From CANKJK01 sp964400405 (GTDB lineage Bacteria; Acidobacteriota; Vicinamibacteria; Vicinamibacterales; UBA2999), in the NCBI GenBank assembly GCA_964400405.1, contig CAYNUO010000006.1, positions 1-64,000 on the forward strand: a stretch of 64,000 nt of DNA. The letters run 5' to 3'. Of this stretch, positions 9,275-18,115 are shown in pieces. Made by a program: the position numbers and the translations under genes. The notes under the pieces are model-generated. The model worked only from the letters and a program-made list of their open reading frames with translations. It was not told the origin of the DNA and ran no database searches. Numbering within the stretch: the first letter of the stretch is position 1; each line of letters opens with the position of its first letter.

Positions 9275-10374
9275 CCCGGAAGACGCTGCGCGGGGAGACG
9301 CCGCGCCGGCAGCCGGTGAGCCGATTCCTGCTCCTCACCCCGGGGGCTGGAGGGGCCGACGGCATCTCGACTCTGACGCGGCAGTTCATCCGGGCCCTCG
9401 CCGCACTGGCCGCCGAGGCCGGCGCGGACCTTGACGTCTGGTCCCTCGACGACGACGTGCCGCCCGCGGGCGTGCCCGCCACGGTCAAGGTCCGCTGTGC
9501 CGCCGGCAGCCGGCTGCGATTCGCGCTCTTCGGACTCACGGCGCGCGGTGTCGACACAGGCACGGTCGTCGTCGTGCTGCACGCGCAGTTGCTGCCGGTC
9601 GCGTTGCCGCTCGTCGTGCGCGGCGCGCGGCTCGTTCCGGTGCTGGTCGGTGTCGAGGTGTGGGGCCCGCTGAGTGGTCTCATCCGCGCCGCCCTTCGCC
9701 GTGCGTGGCGTGTCCTGTCCATCTCGCGGGCGACACGGTCCCGGTTTCTGGAGGCACATCCGGCGTTCGCCGAGAAGGCGATCGCGGTGTGCGAGCCGGC
9801 AGTGCCCGACGCCGTGACACCCGCCAGCGGTGTAGCGGACTTCCCGCGCCCGTATGCCCTGATCGTCGGCCGCATGGCCGCGGGAGAGCGCTACAAGGGG
9901 CACGACGCCCTGATCGAGGTCTGGCCGGCGGTGCGGAAGACGGTGCCCGGTGCGACCCTGGTCGTGGCCGGGACCGGTGACGACGCCGGCCGGCTGCGGG
10001 GCGCGGCCGGTGAGGGCGTCGTCTTCACTGGGCCGCTGTCGGCTGGCGAGCTCGCGGCCGCCTACCTGGGAGCGGCCTTCTTCGCGATGCCGAGCACCGG
10101 GGAGGGCTTCGGGCTGGTGTTCCTCGAAGCCATGCAGGCCGGGCGGGCCTGTCTCGCGGCGCCGGGCGCCGCCGAGGAGATCCTCCGGGACGGTGTCAGC
10201 GGGGTCATCGTGGATCCTGCGAACCGGCCGCAGCTCATCGCCGCGCTCGCACGGCTGTTCGTCGACGGGCCATGGCGGGACGGTCTCGCTTCTGCCGGAC
10301 GGCGCACGATCGACGAACGGTTTCGCCCCGAACATCTGACGGCCCGCCTCAGGGCGGCGCTCGGGCTGGGGTAA
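9271..10374 (+). CDS. GT4-family glycosyltransferase
   Basis: About 367 residues from GTG 9271, which overlaps the previous stop (GTGA). The open frame continues upstream only within the preceding gene. The N-terminal strand is FLLLTPGAGGADGISTLTRQ. ALIVGRMAAGERYKGHD opens the second half, and STGEGFGLVFLEAMQAGRAC is a complete GT4 donor motif at about residues 275-295. It is the last of six glycosyltransferases in the operon and is followed by the carbamoyltransferase gene, so it may make the acceptor sugar for that modification; that link is only positional. Confidence 0.88.
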   Translation: MTRKTLRGETPRRQPVSRFLLLTPGAGGADGISTLTRQFIRALAALAAEAGADLDVWSLDDDVPPAGVPATVKVRCAAGSRLRFALFGLTARGVDTGTVVVVLHAQLLPVALPLVVRGARLVPVLVGVEVWGPLSGLIRAALRRAWRVLSISRATRSRFLEAHPAFAEKAIAVCEPAVPDAVTPASGVADFPRPYALIVGRMAAGERYKGHDALIEVWPAVRKTVPGATLVVAGTGDDAGRLRGAAGEGVVFTGPLSAGELAAAYLGAAFFAMPSTGEGFGLVFLEAMQAGRACLAAPGAAEEILRDGVSGVIVDPANRPQLIAALARLFVDGPWRDGLASAGRRTIDERFRPEHLTARLRAALGLG

Positions 10375-10385
10375 GGTCACAGACG

Positions 10386-12131
10386 ATGGTGGTACTGGGC
10401 GTCAACGCCTTCCATGGAGACGTAGCCGCAGCCGTGCTGGTCGACGGTCAGCTCGTGGCCGCTGTAGAGGAAGAGCGCTTCAACCGGATCAAGCACACGG
10501 CCGGGTTTCCCGATCAGGCGATTCACGCGTGCCTCACGATGGCCCGGCTGACCCCGGGTGACGTCGACCTGTTCGCCGTGTCGAGGAAGCCGAAGGCGCA
10601 CCTGTGGCGGAAGGTTCTCTTCGCCGCCCGGCATCGCCCGGACTCGCGGCTCATCGCCGACCGGGCGCGGAACCTGGTCGCGGTGGACAGCGTGCACGCG
10701 CGGCTCGGCGCCGTGCTCGGCCTGCCGCCCGGTCACGTGAAACGGCGGCTGCGGCACGTCGAGCACCATCCCTCGCACCTGGCGAGCGCCTTCTTCGTGA
10801 GCCCGTTCGATCGGGCCGCCGTCTGCGCCATCGACGGCTTCGGCGACTTCGTCAGCACGAGTTTCGCCGAAGGCCGCGGCACGCGTCTGCGGCTCGACCG
10901 GCGGACCTATTTTCCGCACTCGCTCGGACTCTTCTACCTGGCCGTCACCCAGTTTCTCGGGTTTCCGCACTACGGAGACGAGTTCAAGGTCATGGGACTC
11001 GCGCCATACGGCGAGCGTTCCATGACGGACGCGCTCGGCCGTCTCGTGCGGGTCGACGGTGACGGAGGCGTGCAGCTCGACCTGCGCTACTTCCGGCATT
11101 GGCGCACGGGCGGCGATCTGACCTGGGAGTCAGGGGCACCGCAGATCGGCCAGGTGTTCGAGGATCGGCTGTCGGAGTTGCTCGGACCGCCGCGGCGTCC
11201 GGATGAACCGCTGACCGCGCGTCATGAAGCGCTGGCTGCGTCGCTGCAGGCGGTGTACGAGCAGCGGGCGTTCGAGGTGCTGCGTGCGCTCCATCGACGC
11301 ATTCCGTCGGACCAGCTCTGCCTTGCCGGCGGTTGTGCGATGAACAGCGTCGCCAACGGCAAGATTCGCGAGGAGACGCCGTTTCGCGAGCTCTACGTGC
11401 AGCCGGCGTCGGGTGACAACGGCACCGCGCTCGGCGCGGCGCTGGCCGCATGGCATGCGGCCGGCGGTGCCCGGCGGAGCGTGATGGCGCACGGGTACTG
11501 GGGGCCCGCCTTCACGGACAATGCGATCGAGTCCGCGTTGAACGCGCGGGGGGCTGAGCTGGCGGCGCGCGCGACCTGCGAGCGCCTCGATGACGAGGGC
11601 GCGCTCTGCGAGTGGGCGGCGTCCGCGATCAGCACCGGGCTGGTGCTCGGCTGGTTCCAGGGGCGGATGGAATGGGGGGCCAGGGCGCTGGGCAATCGCA
11701 GCATCCTCGCCGACCCGCGCCGGGCCGACATGCGGGAGATCATCAACAGCCGCATCAAGTTCCGCGAGAAGTTCAGGCCGTTCGCACCGTCCGTTGCCCT
11801 CGAGGCGCTGGACGAGTACTTCGTCGGGGCCGTGCCTGACCCGTTCATGGTGCAGGTGTATCCGGTGCGGCCGGACAAGCGCGCCGTGATCCCTGCCGTG
11901 ACCCACGTCGACGGGTCGGGCCGCCTGCAGACGGTATCCCGCGAGACCAATCCGCGGTACTGGCGGCTCATCACGACCTTCGGCCGGATGACCGGCGTCC
12001 CGGTCCTGCTCAACACCTCCTTCAACGAGAACGAGCCCATCGTGCATCGGCCGGAAGAGGCGCTGGACTGCTTCCTGCGCACCGACATGGACGCGCTGGC
12101 GATGGGGCCGTTCGCGCTCAGGAAGCGTTGA
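10386..12131 (+). CDS. O-carbamoyltransferase, NodU/CmcH/TobZ family
   Basis: A 581-residue enzyme starting at ATG 10386. The N-terminal two-thirds is a Kae1/TsaD-like ATPase fold: it begins VLGVNAFHGDVAAAVLVDG, carries EEERFNRIKH, and has the metal-binding HHPSHLASAF near residue 127 followed by AVCAIDGFGDF. The C-terminal domain has the family signature GRMEWGARALGNRSILADP near residue 427. In characterised members carbamoyl phosphate and ATP give carbamoyl adenylate, and the carbamoyl group is passed to a hydroxyl of a sugar or antibiotic. Here, after six glycosyltransferases, the likely acceptor is a sugar hydroxyl of the surface polysaccharide. Family is certain; substrate is inferred. 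Confidence 0.92.
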   Translation: MVVLGVNAFHGDVAAAVLVDGQLVAAVEEERFNRIKHTAGFPDQAIHACLTMARLTPGDVDLFAVSRKPKAHLWRKVLFAARHRPDSRLIADRARNLVAVDSVHARLGAVLGLPPGHVKRRLRHVEHHPSHLASAFFVSPFDRAAVCAIDGFGDFVSTSFAEGRGTRLRLDRRTYFPHSLGLFYLAVTQFLGFPHYGDEFKVMGLAPYGERSMTDALGRLVRVDGDGGVQLDLRYFRHWRTGGDLTWESGAPQIGQVFEDRLSELLGPPRRPDEPLTARHEALAASLQAVYEQRAFEVLRALHRRIPSDQLCLAGGCAMNSVANGKIREETPFRELYVQPASGDNGTALGAALAAWHAAGGARRSVMAHGYWGPAFTDNAIESALNARGAELAARATCERLDDEGALCEWAASAISTGLVLGWFQGRMEWGARALGNRSILADPRRADMREIINSRIKFREKFRPFAPSVALEALDEYFVGAVPDPFMVQVYPVRPDKRAVIPAVTHVDGSGRLQTVSRETNPRYWRLITTFGRMTGVPVLLNTSFNENEPIVHRPEEALDCFLRTDMDALAMGPFALRKR

Positions 12132-12132
12132 G

Positions 12133-12732
12133 GTGAAGCGCACGTTCGACATCGTGCTCGCCGCGGTGGGCCTGGCGGTGTCGTGGCCGATCTGGCTGGC
12201 GGTGGCCCTCGCGATCACGCTGGAGGATCGCGGACCTGTCTTCTTCAGGCAGGCCCGCTACGGGCGTGGCGGCGTGCCCTTCACCGCCCTCAAGTTCCGG
12301 TCGATGGTGCCCGAGGCCGGCAGCCAGCCGGCGACGGCCGCGCGGCGCGACGATGCGCGCATCACGCGCGTGGGGCGGGTGCTCCGGCAGACCGCGCTCG
12401 ACGAGCTGCCGCAGCTCTGGAACATCCTGCGGGGCGACATGAGCTTCGTCGGTCCGCGGGCCCTGGCGACGGCCGAGGTCGAAGTGGGCGGGGACGGCCG
12501 ATCGATTCCGCAGACCGACGTGCCGGGCTTTGCCGAGCGGCATCGCGTGAAGCCCGGTCTCACGGGCCTGGCCCAGATCTACGCGAGCCGCGACCTCGCG
12601 CGGGTCAGGAAGTACCGCTTCGACCGCCTGTACGCACGACGTCAGAGCTTCTGGCTTGACATACGCCTGGTTCTCCTCTCGTTCTGGATCACCGCGACTG
12701 GCCGATGGGAGCGGCGTGGCCGCAAGATCTGA
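12133..12732 (+). CDS. Initiating sugar-phosphate transferase (bacterial sugar transferase, WcaJ/PglC type)
   Basis: A 199-residue monotopic phosphoglycosyl transferase. It begins with KRTFDIVLAAVGLAVSWPIW, the basic start and single re-entrant membrane helix of this family. Then come the conserved PVFFRQARYGRGG and FTALKFRSM, the DELPQLWNILRGDMSFVGPR block at about residues 93-112, and KPGLTGLAQI near residue 140. It lacks the N-terminal multi-helix region of WbaP, so it is of the small PglC/PglB type. It should load the first sugar-1-phosphate onto undecaprenyl phosphate. The GTG start lies two bases after the carbamoyltransferase stop. Confidence 0.92.
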   Translation: MKRTFDIVLAAVGLAVSWPIWLAVALAITLEDRGPVFFRQARYGRGGVPFTALKFRSMVPEAGSQPATAARRDDARITRVGRVLRQTALDELPQLWNILRGDMSFVGPRALATAEVEVGGDGRSIPQTDVPGFAERHRVKPGLTGLAQIYASRDLARVRKYRFDRLYARRQSFWLDIRLVLLSFWITATGRWERRGRKI

Positions 12733-12752
12733 GAATCGCGGAGAATAGTGCC

Positions 12753-13919
12753 GTGCGTACGCACGACGTCATCGTCATCGGAGGCGGGCCTGGCGGACTC
12801 TTTGCCGCCGCCAGGCTGGCCGAGCGCGGGCACGACACGCTGCTCGTCGAGGAGCACGCGGAGGTCGGCCGACCCGTGCACTGTACCGGCATCCTCGCGC
12901 GCGAGGCCTTCCCGGAGTTCGGCCTCGGCAGCGGCTCGATTCTCAACGGGCTCTCGCACGTCCGTTTCAACTCTCCGTCGGGACTGCAGGTGGACTACGA
13001 CCCGACCGGCGTCGACGCGGTCGTCGTGGATCGCGCGGTGTTCGACGAGGAGATCGCGTCGAGGGCCGTGGCCGCCGGTGCCCGGATTCGCGCAGGCCAG
13101 CGCGTCACGCGTCTGACCACGGACGACTCGGGCGTGACCGTGACCGTCAGCAGCGGCGAGACGCTGCAGGCAAGGACCGCCGTGCTTGCCTGCGGGGCGA
13201 GCTATGCCTTCCAGCGGCAGCTTGGCCTCGGCATGCCATCCGTCTATCTCGCCTCCGCCCAGCTGGAGCTGCCCGCCTCGCGCGCTGGCGACGTCGAGGT
13301 CTTCTTTGGCTCGCAGGTCGCCCCGGCTGGCTTCGCGTGGGCGGTGCCCGTGCTGCGTGGTGAGGAGTACTACGTCCGCGTCGGCCTGATGTGCGACGGC
13401 GACGCCGGCTACTACTTCGCCCGGCTGCTTGATCGCGTGCGCGGGACATTCGGGATCACGGCAGCCGAAGGCATACAGCCGCGGCGGCGCCTCCTGCCGC
13501 TGGCGACGATCCGCCGGACCTATGCGGACCGGATCATCGCCGTCGGCGACGCGGCAGGGCTCGTGAAGCCGACCACCGGCGGTGGCATCTACTACAGCCT
13601 GTTCAGTGCGGACCTGGCCGCCGGATTCCTGCACGACGCGCTCGTCCGCGACGACGTGTCTGAGGCGCGGCTCAGCGGGTATGAGGCGGTCTGGCGCGAG
13701 CGGCTCAACGCCGAGTTCAGAAGCCAGCTCGCGCTCCGCATGCTGGCGCAGCGGCTCAGCGACGGGGAAGTCGACAGCCTGTTCAGCCTCGCCCAGACGG
13801 ACGGCATCATGCCGCTCGTCTACAAGACCGCCCAGTTCAACCGGCACCGCGACCTGATCGCGGCGCTCTTCAAGCACCCGGAAGCGCGGAAGCTACTCTT
13901 CAGGCGTCTGCTGTCCTAG
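12753..13919 (+). CDS. Geranylgeranyl-reductase-family FAD-dependent oxidoreductase
   Basis: A protein of about 388 residues. It starts with the dinucleotide-binding strand-loop-helix VIVIGGGPGGLFAAARLAE and an acidic end to the second strand (LLVEEH). The segment VHCTGILA, the GFAWAVPV block near residue 193 and the FAD motif VGDAAGLVKPTTGGGIYYS near residue 265 match the geranylgeranyl reductase / digeranylgeranylglycerophospholipid reductase family, which saturates isoprenoid double bonds. It is 20 bases after the sugar transferase and is the last gene of the forward operon. A role in reducing a polyprenyl carrier is possible but unproven; it could also serve quinone or other isoprenoid chemistry. 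Confidence 0.82.
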   Translation: MRTHDVIVIGGGPGGLFAAARLAERGHDTLLVEEHAEVGRPVHCTGILAREAFPEFGLGSGSILNGLSHVRFNSPSGLQVDYDPTGVDAVVVDRAVFDEEIASRAVAAGARIRAGQRVTRLTTDDSGVTVTVSSGETLQARTAVLACGASYAFQRQLGLGMPSVYLASAQLELPASRAGDVEVFFGSQVAPAGFAWAVPVLRGEEYYVRVGLMCDGDAGYYFARLLDRVRGTFGITAAEGIQPRRRLLPLATIRRTYADRIIAVGDAAGLVKPTTGGGIYYSLFSADLAAGFLHDALVRDDVSEARLSGYEAVWRERLNAEFRSQLALRMLAQRLSDGEVDSLFSLAQTDGIMPLVYKTAQFNRHRDLIAALFKHPEARKLLFRRLLS

Positions 13920-13931
13920 CAGGCGAAATCC

Positions 13932-14982
13932 TCACCCGCGTATTTCCCGTTCGTCACCGGCGGCAGCCGACGTGTGCCCCGTGGCCGAGCCGGCTCCCGG
14001 AAACCGGGGCTTCTCGTGCACGACGATCGCGGCGAGCACGGCTGCCAGCAACGCATTGGCCGGCATCCGGAGCGCCGAGTCCCAGATGCACTGGCTCGCC
14101 ACGGCCGCCAGTCCTGCCAGCGCCGCCGTCCTGAGCCACACCATCGGCGAACGGTCCTCGCGCAGACGCCGCGCACACGTCGCGACCCACGCGCCGAGCC
14201 AGACGAGCAGCGGGAGGGCCAGCAGCAGGCCACCCTCGGCGACGAGCTGCAGATACTCGTTCTGGGCTTCGTTGAACACGACGAACCGCGCCGTCTTCTG
14301 ATACAGCACCATCGCGCTCGCGTAGGTGCCGCCTCCGGTGCCGGTCAGCCAGAAGTCCCGGAGGACTGGCAGGGTGTCGCGCCACACGGTCGTGCGTGCC
14401 ACCGCGTCCCCGGAACCCAGCCGTCCGGCGATCGTTTCGAAGTTCGCCCACACGCCGATGAGGCCGACGAGGCCCACGGCAGCTGCCGCCCAGGCGAGGG
14501 TCCGCCGTGAGCCGGTCCGCCCGGCAGACAGCGCCAGCCAGACGGCATTGAAGACCGCCAGGGCCAGCATGCCTCCCCGGGAGCCGGANNNNNNNNNNNN
14601 NNNNNNNNNNNNNNNNNNNNNNNNNNNNNNNNNNNNNNNNNNNNNNNNNNNNNNNNNNNNNNNNNNNNNNNNNNNNNNNNNNNNNNNNCCCCGGCGGAAC
14701 GAGGAGCAGGATGCCCGCGACCGTCCGGGCGTTCGGGGACAGTGCGTCGACGACCGCGCCGGGGAGGGGAGCCAGTTGCAGCGCGAGGCCGAGCAGGAAG
14801 ACCAGCAGGCTCGCGTCCTGGAGCCGCAGACGGGCAGTCGCGACCGGCGGAGCGGCCGCCAGAAACACGACCGCCGCGGCGATCAGCAGCGGAAGGACTG
14901 AGGATGAGTAGGCGCCGCCGAGGGCGGCGAGAGCCGCGAGCGGCACGCTCGCGATGAGAACGGTGGTCCGGAAGCGCGGCAC
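13932..14982 (-). CDS. O-antigen ligase / polymerase (Wzy_C family), interrupted by an assembly gap
   Basis: Two parts of one membrane protein lie on either side of 100 N. The N-terminal part (14982 to 14689, about 98 residues, GTG start) is a series of hydrophobic helices. The C-terminal part (14588 to 13932) begins GSRGG followed by a helix, the SRG motif typical of O-antigen ligases. It then has the periplasmic region with GTGGGTYASAMVLYQ and NEAQNEYLQLVAEGG, which is the conserved Wzy_C signature. The two parts are in different frames relative to the inserted N, as expected if the gap size is arbitrary. The missing segment should hold several membrane helices. It follows the Wzc-like kinase by 12 bases and is convergent with the forward operon. 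Confidence 0.85.
14589..14688. other. Assembly gap of 100 N inside the O-antigen ligase gene
   Basis: Exactly 100 N, the conventional size for a scaffold gap of unknown length. The flanking bases share no obvious overlap. By comparison with the usual length of O-antigen ligases, roughly 100 or more residues are probably missing; this estimate is inferred from family architecture. Confidence 0.95.
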
Positions 14983-14994
14983 CGGGGCCAGGGT

Positions 14995-17235
14995 CTAGCT
15001 GGCCGCCGGGGTCTCGGCGTAGTAGCTCTGGAACTGCTGCCCGTAGTACCGGGCGTAGTAGTAGCGGTTCCGCTCGAAGTCGACGCGGTTGAGCACCGCG
15101 CTGAGCGACTTCGGACGACCCGCCTGCAGCGTGTCGATGGCCCGCTCGGCCAGGCGCCAGCGCGTCATCTCCGCGCCGAGCACGAACGTGACGCCCGAGA
15201 CGATCGGGGCGAGGATCACGGCGTCGGTGACCGCGAGGATCGGCGGCGTGTCGATGATCACCCAGTCGAACGGTCCCACGCCCAGCTGCTGCACGAAGGT
15301 GCGCATCGCGTCCGAGCCCAGGAGTTCGGACGGGTTCGGCGGCGTGGAGCCGGCCGTGATGACCAGCAGGTTCGAGTCGGGCGACCGCTGCACGACTTCG
15401 CGCATCTTCGCCTGTCCGGTCAGCAGTTCGGCGAGCCCCTTGTCGTTGGGGACGCGCAGGGCCCGGTGGAGGCTCGGACGCCGCATGTCGGCATCGATCA
15501 GCAGCACGCGGGCTCCGCCGATGGCCAGTGCGAGGGCGACGTTGACGGCGGTCGTCGTCTTGCCCTCGAGCGGCTGAGCGCTGGTGAAGACCTGGACGCG
15601 CGTGCCCCGTTCCGTGCTGCTCATGATCAGTGCCGTGCGGAGCGCGCGGAACGCTTCGCCGAAGTCATGCGGCACGGGACCTGTCAGCAACGGGTGCCGA
15701 TCGCCGCGGACGCGCGGGACCAGGCCGAGGAAGTGAAGCTTCAGGCGCCAGGTGATGTCCTCGGGCGTCTTGATCGTGTCATCCAGGTAGTCGATCGCGA
15801 AGGCCGCCACGATGCCGAGGCCCAGGCCGAAGAGCATTGCCATCATCCAGCCGCGGCGGATATCCGGCGTGAACGGACCGCCGGGCACCTGTGCCTTGTC
15901 CAGCACGCGCACGTTGTTCGCCCGGCTCTGGCTGGCGACATCGAATTCCTTGGAGCGCTGGAGCAGCGAGTCGTAGATCGCGCGATTGCTCTCGGCCTGC
16001 CGCAGGAGCACGGAGTAGTCGATGCTCTTCCGGTTCAGATCCAGCGCCGCCTCTTTTTGTGCTTCAAGGTCCTGGTTGAGGGAGCGCTCCTCGGCCAATG
16101 CGGCTTCGTAGTCGTTCTTGATCGACTCGGCGGTCTTGTCGACCTCCTGATCGATCTGACGCTGACTGTCGATGATCTGGCTGGCGACGCGCTGAATCTC
16201 CGGGTGCTTGTCGCCGTAGCGCTCGGCGAGGCGGGCGCGCTCACGCTCGAGTTCGGCCAGCCGTGCCTTGAGGTTCTGCACCAGCGGGTTCTGGACGATC
16301 GCGGCCAGCGTCTCGCGGTCCTTGGCCGCGCTGACCTGCCGGTAGAGCGCCTCGCGCTGCACACGCTGTGTGCGGGCGCGCGTGACGGCGTCGTTGAGCT
16401 GATTCAGCCGGGAGACGACGATGTTCTGCCGGTCGTCGAGCGAGACGGCGTTCCGGTCTTCGCGGTACTCGGCGAGCTTCTGCTCGCTCTCCTGCACGAC
16501 CTTGGCCTGCCGTTCGACCTCCTGCTCCAGGAACTGGAGCGACCTGTCGGAGTTCTGCAGGCGGAACTCGAGGTTCTGCGCGACGTACTCCTCGGCGAGG
16601 ACGTTGACGGCCTTCGCGGCGAATTCCGGGTCGGCAGATGTGAACGAGAGGTCGACGAGCCGGCTGCCCCGGACGGGGGTGACGGTGATCTGCGGCAGGA
16701 GCGCGTCGATCAGCTGATCCATCGGGATATCCCGGACCGCCGGAGGCGGCGCGGGCTTGTTCGTCGAGATGAGTGACCGGAGCCGCGCCGAGATACCGTC
16801 GCTGAGCTGTGTCAGCCGGGTGGGCGGCGCGCCGGTGCCGTTGAACTCCGGCACGTACTGCAGGTTGAGGCGACGCGCAGCGCGGCCGGCGAGATCGCGG
16901 CCGGCGAGAATCTTGTACTGCGTCTGGTAGTACGCCTCAGGGTCCGTATACGCGATGTACGGCTCCTTGATGTTGGTCTCGGCCGTGTGCTCTTCCTCGA
17001 TGTGAATCCGGGCTGTCGCCTGGTACATCGGGATGGTCGTATAGGTCTGGAACATCATGCCCGCCACGACGAGCACGAAAACCACGAGCACGATCTTGTA
17101 GTACTTGACGACGACGGCGAGCCGGTCGAACAGGTGCACCTGGCGCACGCCTCCCGTTCCCGCGGGTGAGGCGGGTGGAGGCATTGGCGAAGGCGACGCC
17201 CCGCGTGTGGCCGGGGCTGAGGTCGGATCTACCAT
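14995..17235 (-). CDS. Wzc-like polysaccharide co-polymerase with BY-type tyrosine autokinase domain
   Basis: A 746-residue protein. A proline-rich cytoplasmic N-terminus leads to a first membrane helix at about 45-65. A Wzz-type periplasmic domain follows with long coiled coils at about 220-430, then a second helix at about 463-482. The cytoplasmic kinase has Walker A (QPLEGKTTTAVN, near 555), Walker A' (VLLIDADMRRP, near 578) and Walker B (WVIIDTPP, near 659). The tail at 725-739 holds seven tyrosines in a short stretch, the expected autophosphorylation cluster. Such proteins control chain length and export of capsule or exopolysaccharide. It sits between the small anchored protein and the O-antigen ligase gene in one reverse operon. 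Confidence 0.95.
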   Translation of the reverse strand: MVDPTSAPATRGASPSPMPPPASPAGTGGVRQVHLFDRLAVVVKYYKIVLVVFVLVVAGMMFQTYTTIPMYQATARIHIEEEHTAETNIKEPYIAYTDPEAYYQTQYKILAGRDLAGRAARRLNLQYVPEFNGTGAPPTRLTQLSDGISARLRSLISTNKPAPPPAVRDIPMDQLIDALLPQITVTPVRGSRLVDLSFTSADPEFAAKAVNVLAEEYVAQNLEFRLQNSDRSLQFLEQEVERQAKVVQESEQKLAEYREDRNAVSLDDRQNIVVSRLNQLNDAVTRARTQRVQREALYRQVSAAKDRETLAAIVQNPLVQNLKARLAELERERARLAERYGDKHPEIQRVASQIIDSQRQIDQEVDKTAESIKNDYEAALAEERSLNQDLEAQKEAALDLNRKSIDYSVLLRQAESNRAIYDSLLQRSKEFDVASQSRANNVRVLDKAQVPGGPFTPDIRRGWMMAMLFGLGLGIVAAFAIDYLDDTIKTPEDITWRLKLHFLGLVPRVRGDRHPLLTGPVPHDFGEAFRALRTALIMSSTERGTRVQVFTSAQPLEGKTTTAVNVALALAIGGARVLLIDADMRRPSLHRALRVPNDKGLAELLTGQAKMREVVQRSPDSNLLVITAGSTPPNPSELLGSDAMRTFVQQLGVGPFDWVIIDTPPILAVTDAVILAPIVSGVTFVLGAEMTRWRLAERAIDTLQAGRPKSLSAVLNRVDFERNRYYYARYYGQQFQSYYAETPAAS

Positions 17236-17237
17236 CG

Positions 17238-18115
17238 TTACCTGCGGGGCGACACCGAACTATCGAGGTCGTTGACGCGCCCGACTTCCTGGGTCCCGGC
17301 GACGCGCAGCACTTCCGGAGCGGTCTGGGTCGTCGTTGCGCCGAACGTGGTCGTGACGTTGTCGGTGGACGCCACGAACAGCGTCGCCTGCGCCTGCTGT
17401 ATCCGCACGTTACCTGTGGCGTTGGTCTGACCCGACGGCACCGCCGGGGCAGCCGACGCGACACGGCCGTTCTTGTCGACCAGTTCGATCACGTACTTTC
17501 CNNNNNNNNNNNNNNNNNNNNNNNNNNNNNNNNNNNNNNNNNNNNNNNNNNNNNNNNNNNNNNNNNNNNNNNNNNNNNNNNNNNNNNNNNNNNNNNNNNN
17601 NGGGCAGCCGACGCGACACGGCCGTTCTTGTCGACCAGTTCGATCACGTACTTTCCGGGTGGGAGATTCTTGAACACGAAACGGCCGCTCTCGTCGGCCC
17701 GGACGCGGCCTTCGACGGCGCCGGTTTCCTGGTTGCGCAGCACGAGATTCGCGTAGGGGACCGCTTCATTCATGGTCGTGCGCGCACGGCCGATGATCTC
17801 AAGACCTTCGATCTCCTCTTCGGCCTTCGACCGACGCGTCTCTGCCGTCTCACTGGCGCGTTGCTCAATCGCCGACTGGGACAGCAGATCCTGTGAGCCG
17901 ATCGGCCGGTTGGGATCGGTGATCTGAAACGTGCTCCTCGTGGGGTCCTCGTAATCGAACCGGCGATCGTAGGAGGCAGCCTGCGTACGCACTTCAAGCG
18001 GATTGGCACGCCACACCGTGGCCTGCTCCTTGATGGGCTTGAACTTCGGCCAGCTGGCCAGCGCAATCAGCGCCAGCACGCAGACGACCTGAATGCGGAA
18101 GTTCTTCTCACGCAT
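17238..18115 (-). CDS. Membrane-anchored or secreted protein with carboxypeptidase-regulatory-like domain, interrupted by a false gap
   Basis: The gene is split by 100 N and a duplicated 55-base block. Removing 155 bases (the N run plus one copy) restores a single frame of 240 residues from ATG 18115 to the stop at 17238. The protein has an N-terminal signal or anchor helix (IQVVCVLALIALASW) and a charged central region rich in Glu and Arg. A beta-sandwich segment follows (PYANLVLRN through RFVFKNLPPGKYVIELVD) of the carboxypeptidase-regulatory-like / transthyretin-like type, then a Thr/Val-rich tail. It is the first gene of the reverse polysaccharide operon, two bases before the Wzc-like gene. 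A role in polysaccharide export is suggested only by position. Confidence 0.8.
17447..17501. repeat. First copy of a 55-base direct duplication flanking the N run
   Basis: These 55 bases, starting gggcagccgacgcg and ending gtactttcc, are identical to 17602-17656. They code for the same stretch of the small anchored protein (VIELVDKNGRVASAA). The duplication most likely reflects two contig ends that overlapped but were not merged. Confidence 0.95.
17502..17601. other. Assembly gap of 100 N between two identical 55-base contig ends
   Basis: Exactly 100 N. Because the two sides are the same 55 bases and joining them restores the reading frame, no sequence is probably missing here. Confidence 0.95.
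17602..17656. repeat. Second copy of the 55-base direct duplication
   Basis: Identical to 17447-17501. Collapsing the two copies gives an intact gene, so this is probably not a biological repeat. Confidence 0.95.

Noticed and set aside
14540..14740. Overlap of contig ends at the first N run, as at the second
   Set aside because: Bases on either side do not match, so this gap was kept as real missing sequence.
17447..17656. A genuine direct repeat or attachment site
   Set aside because: The copies lie exactly at the two edges of an N run and collapsing them restores the frame, so an assembly cause is far more likely.
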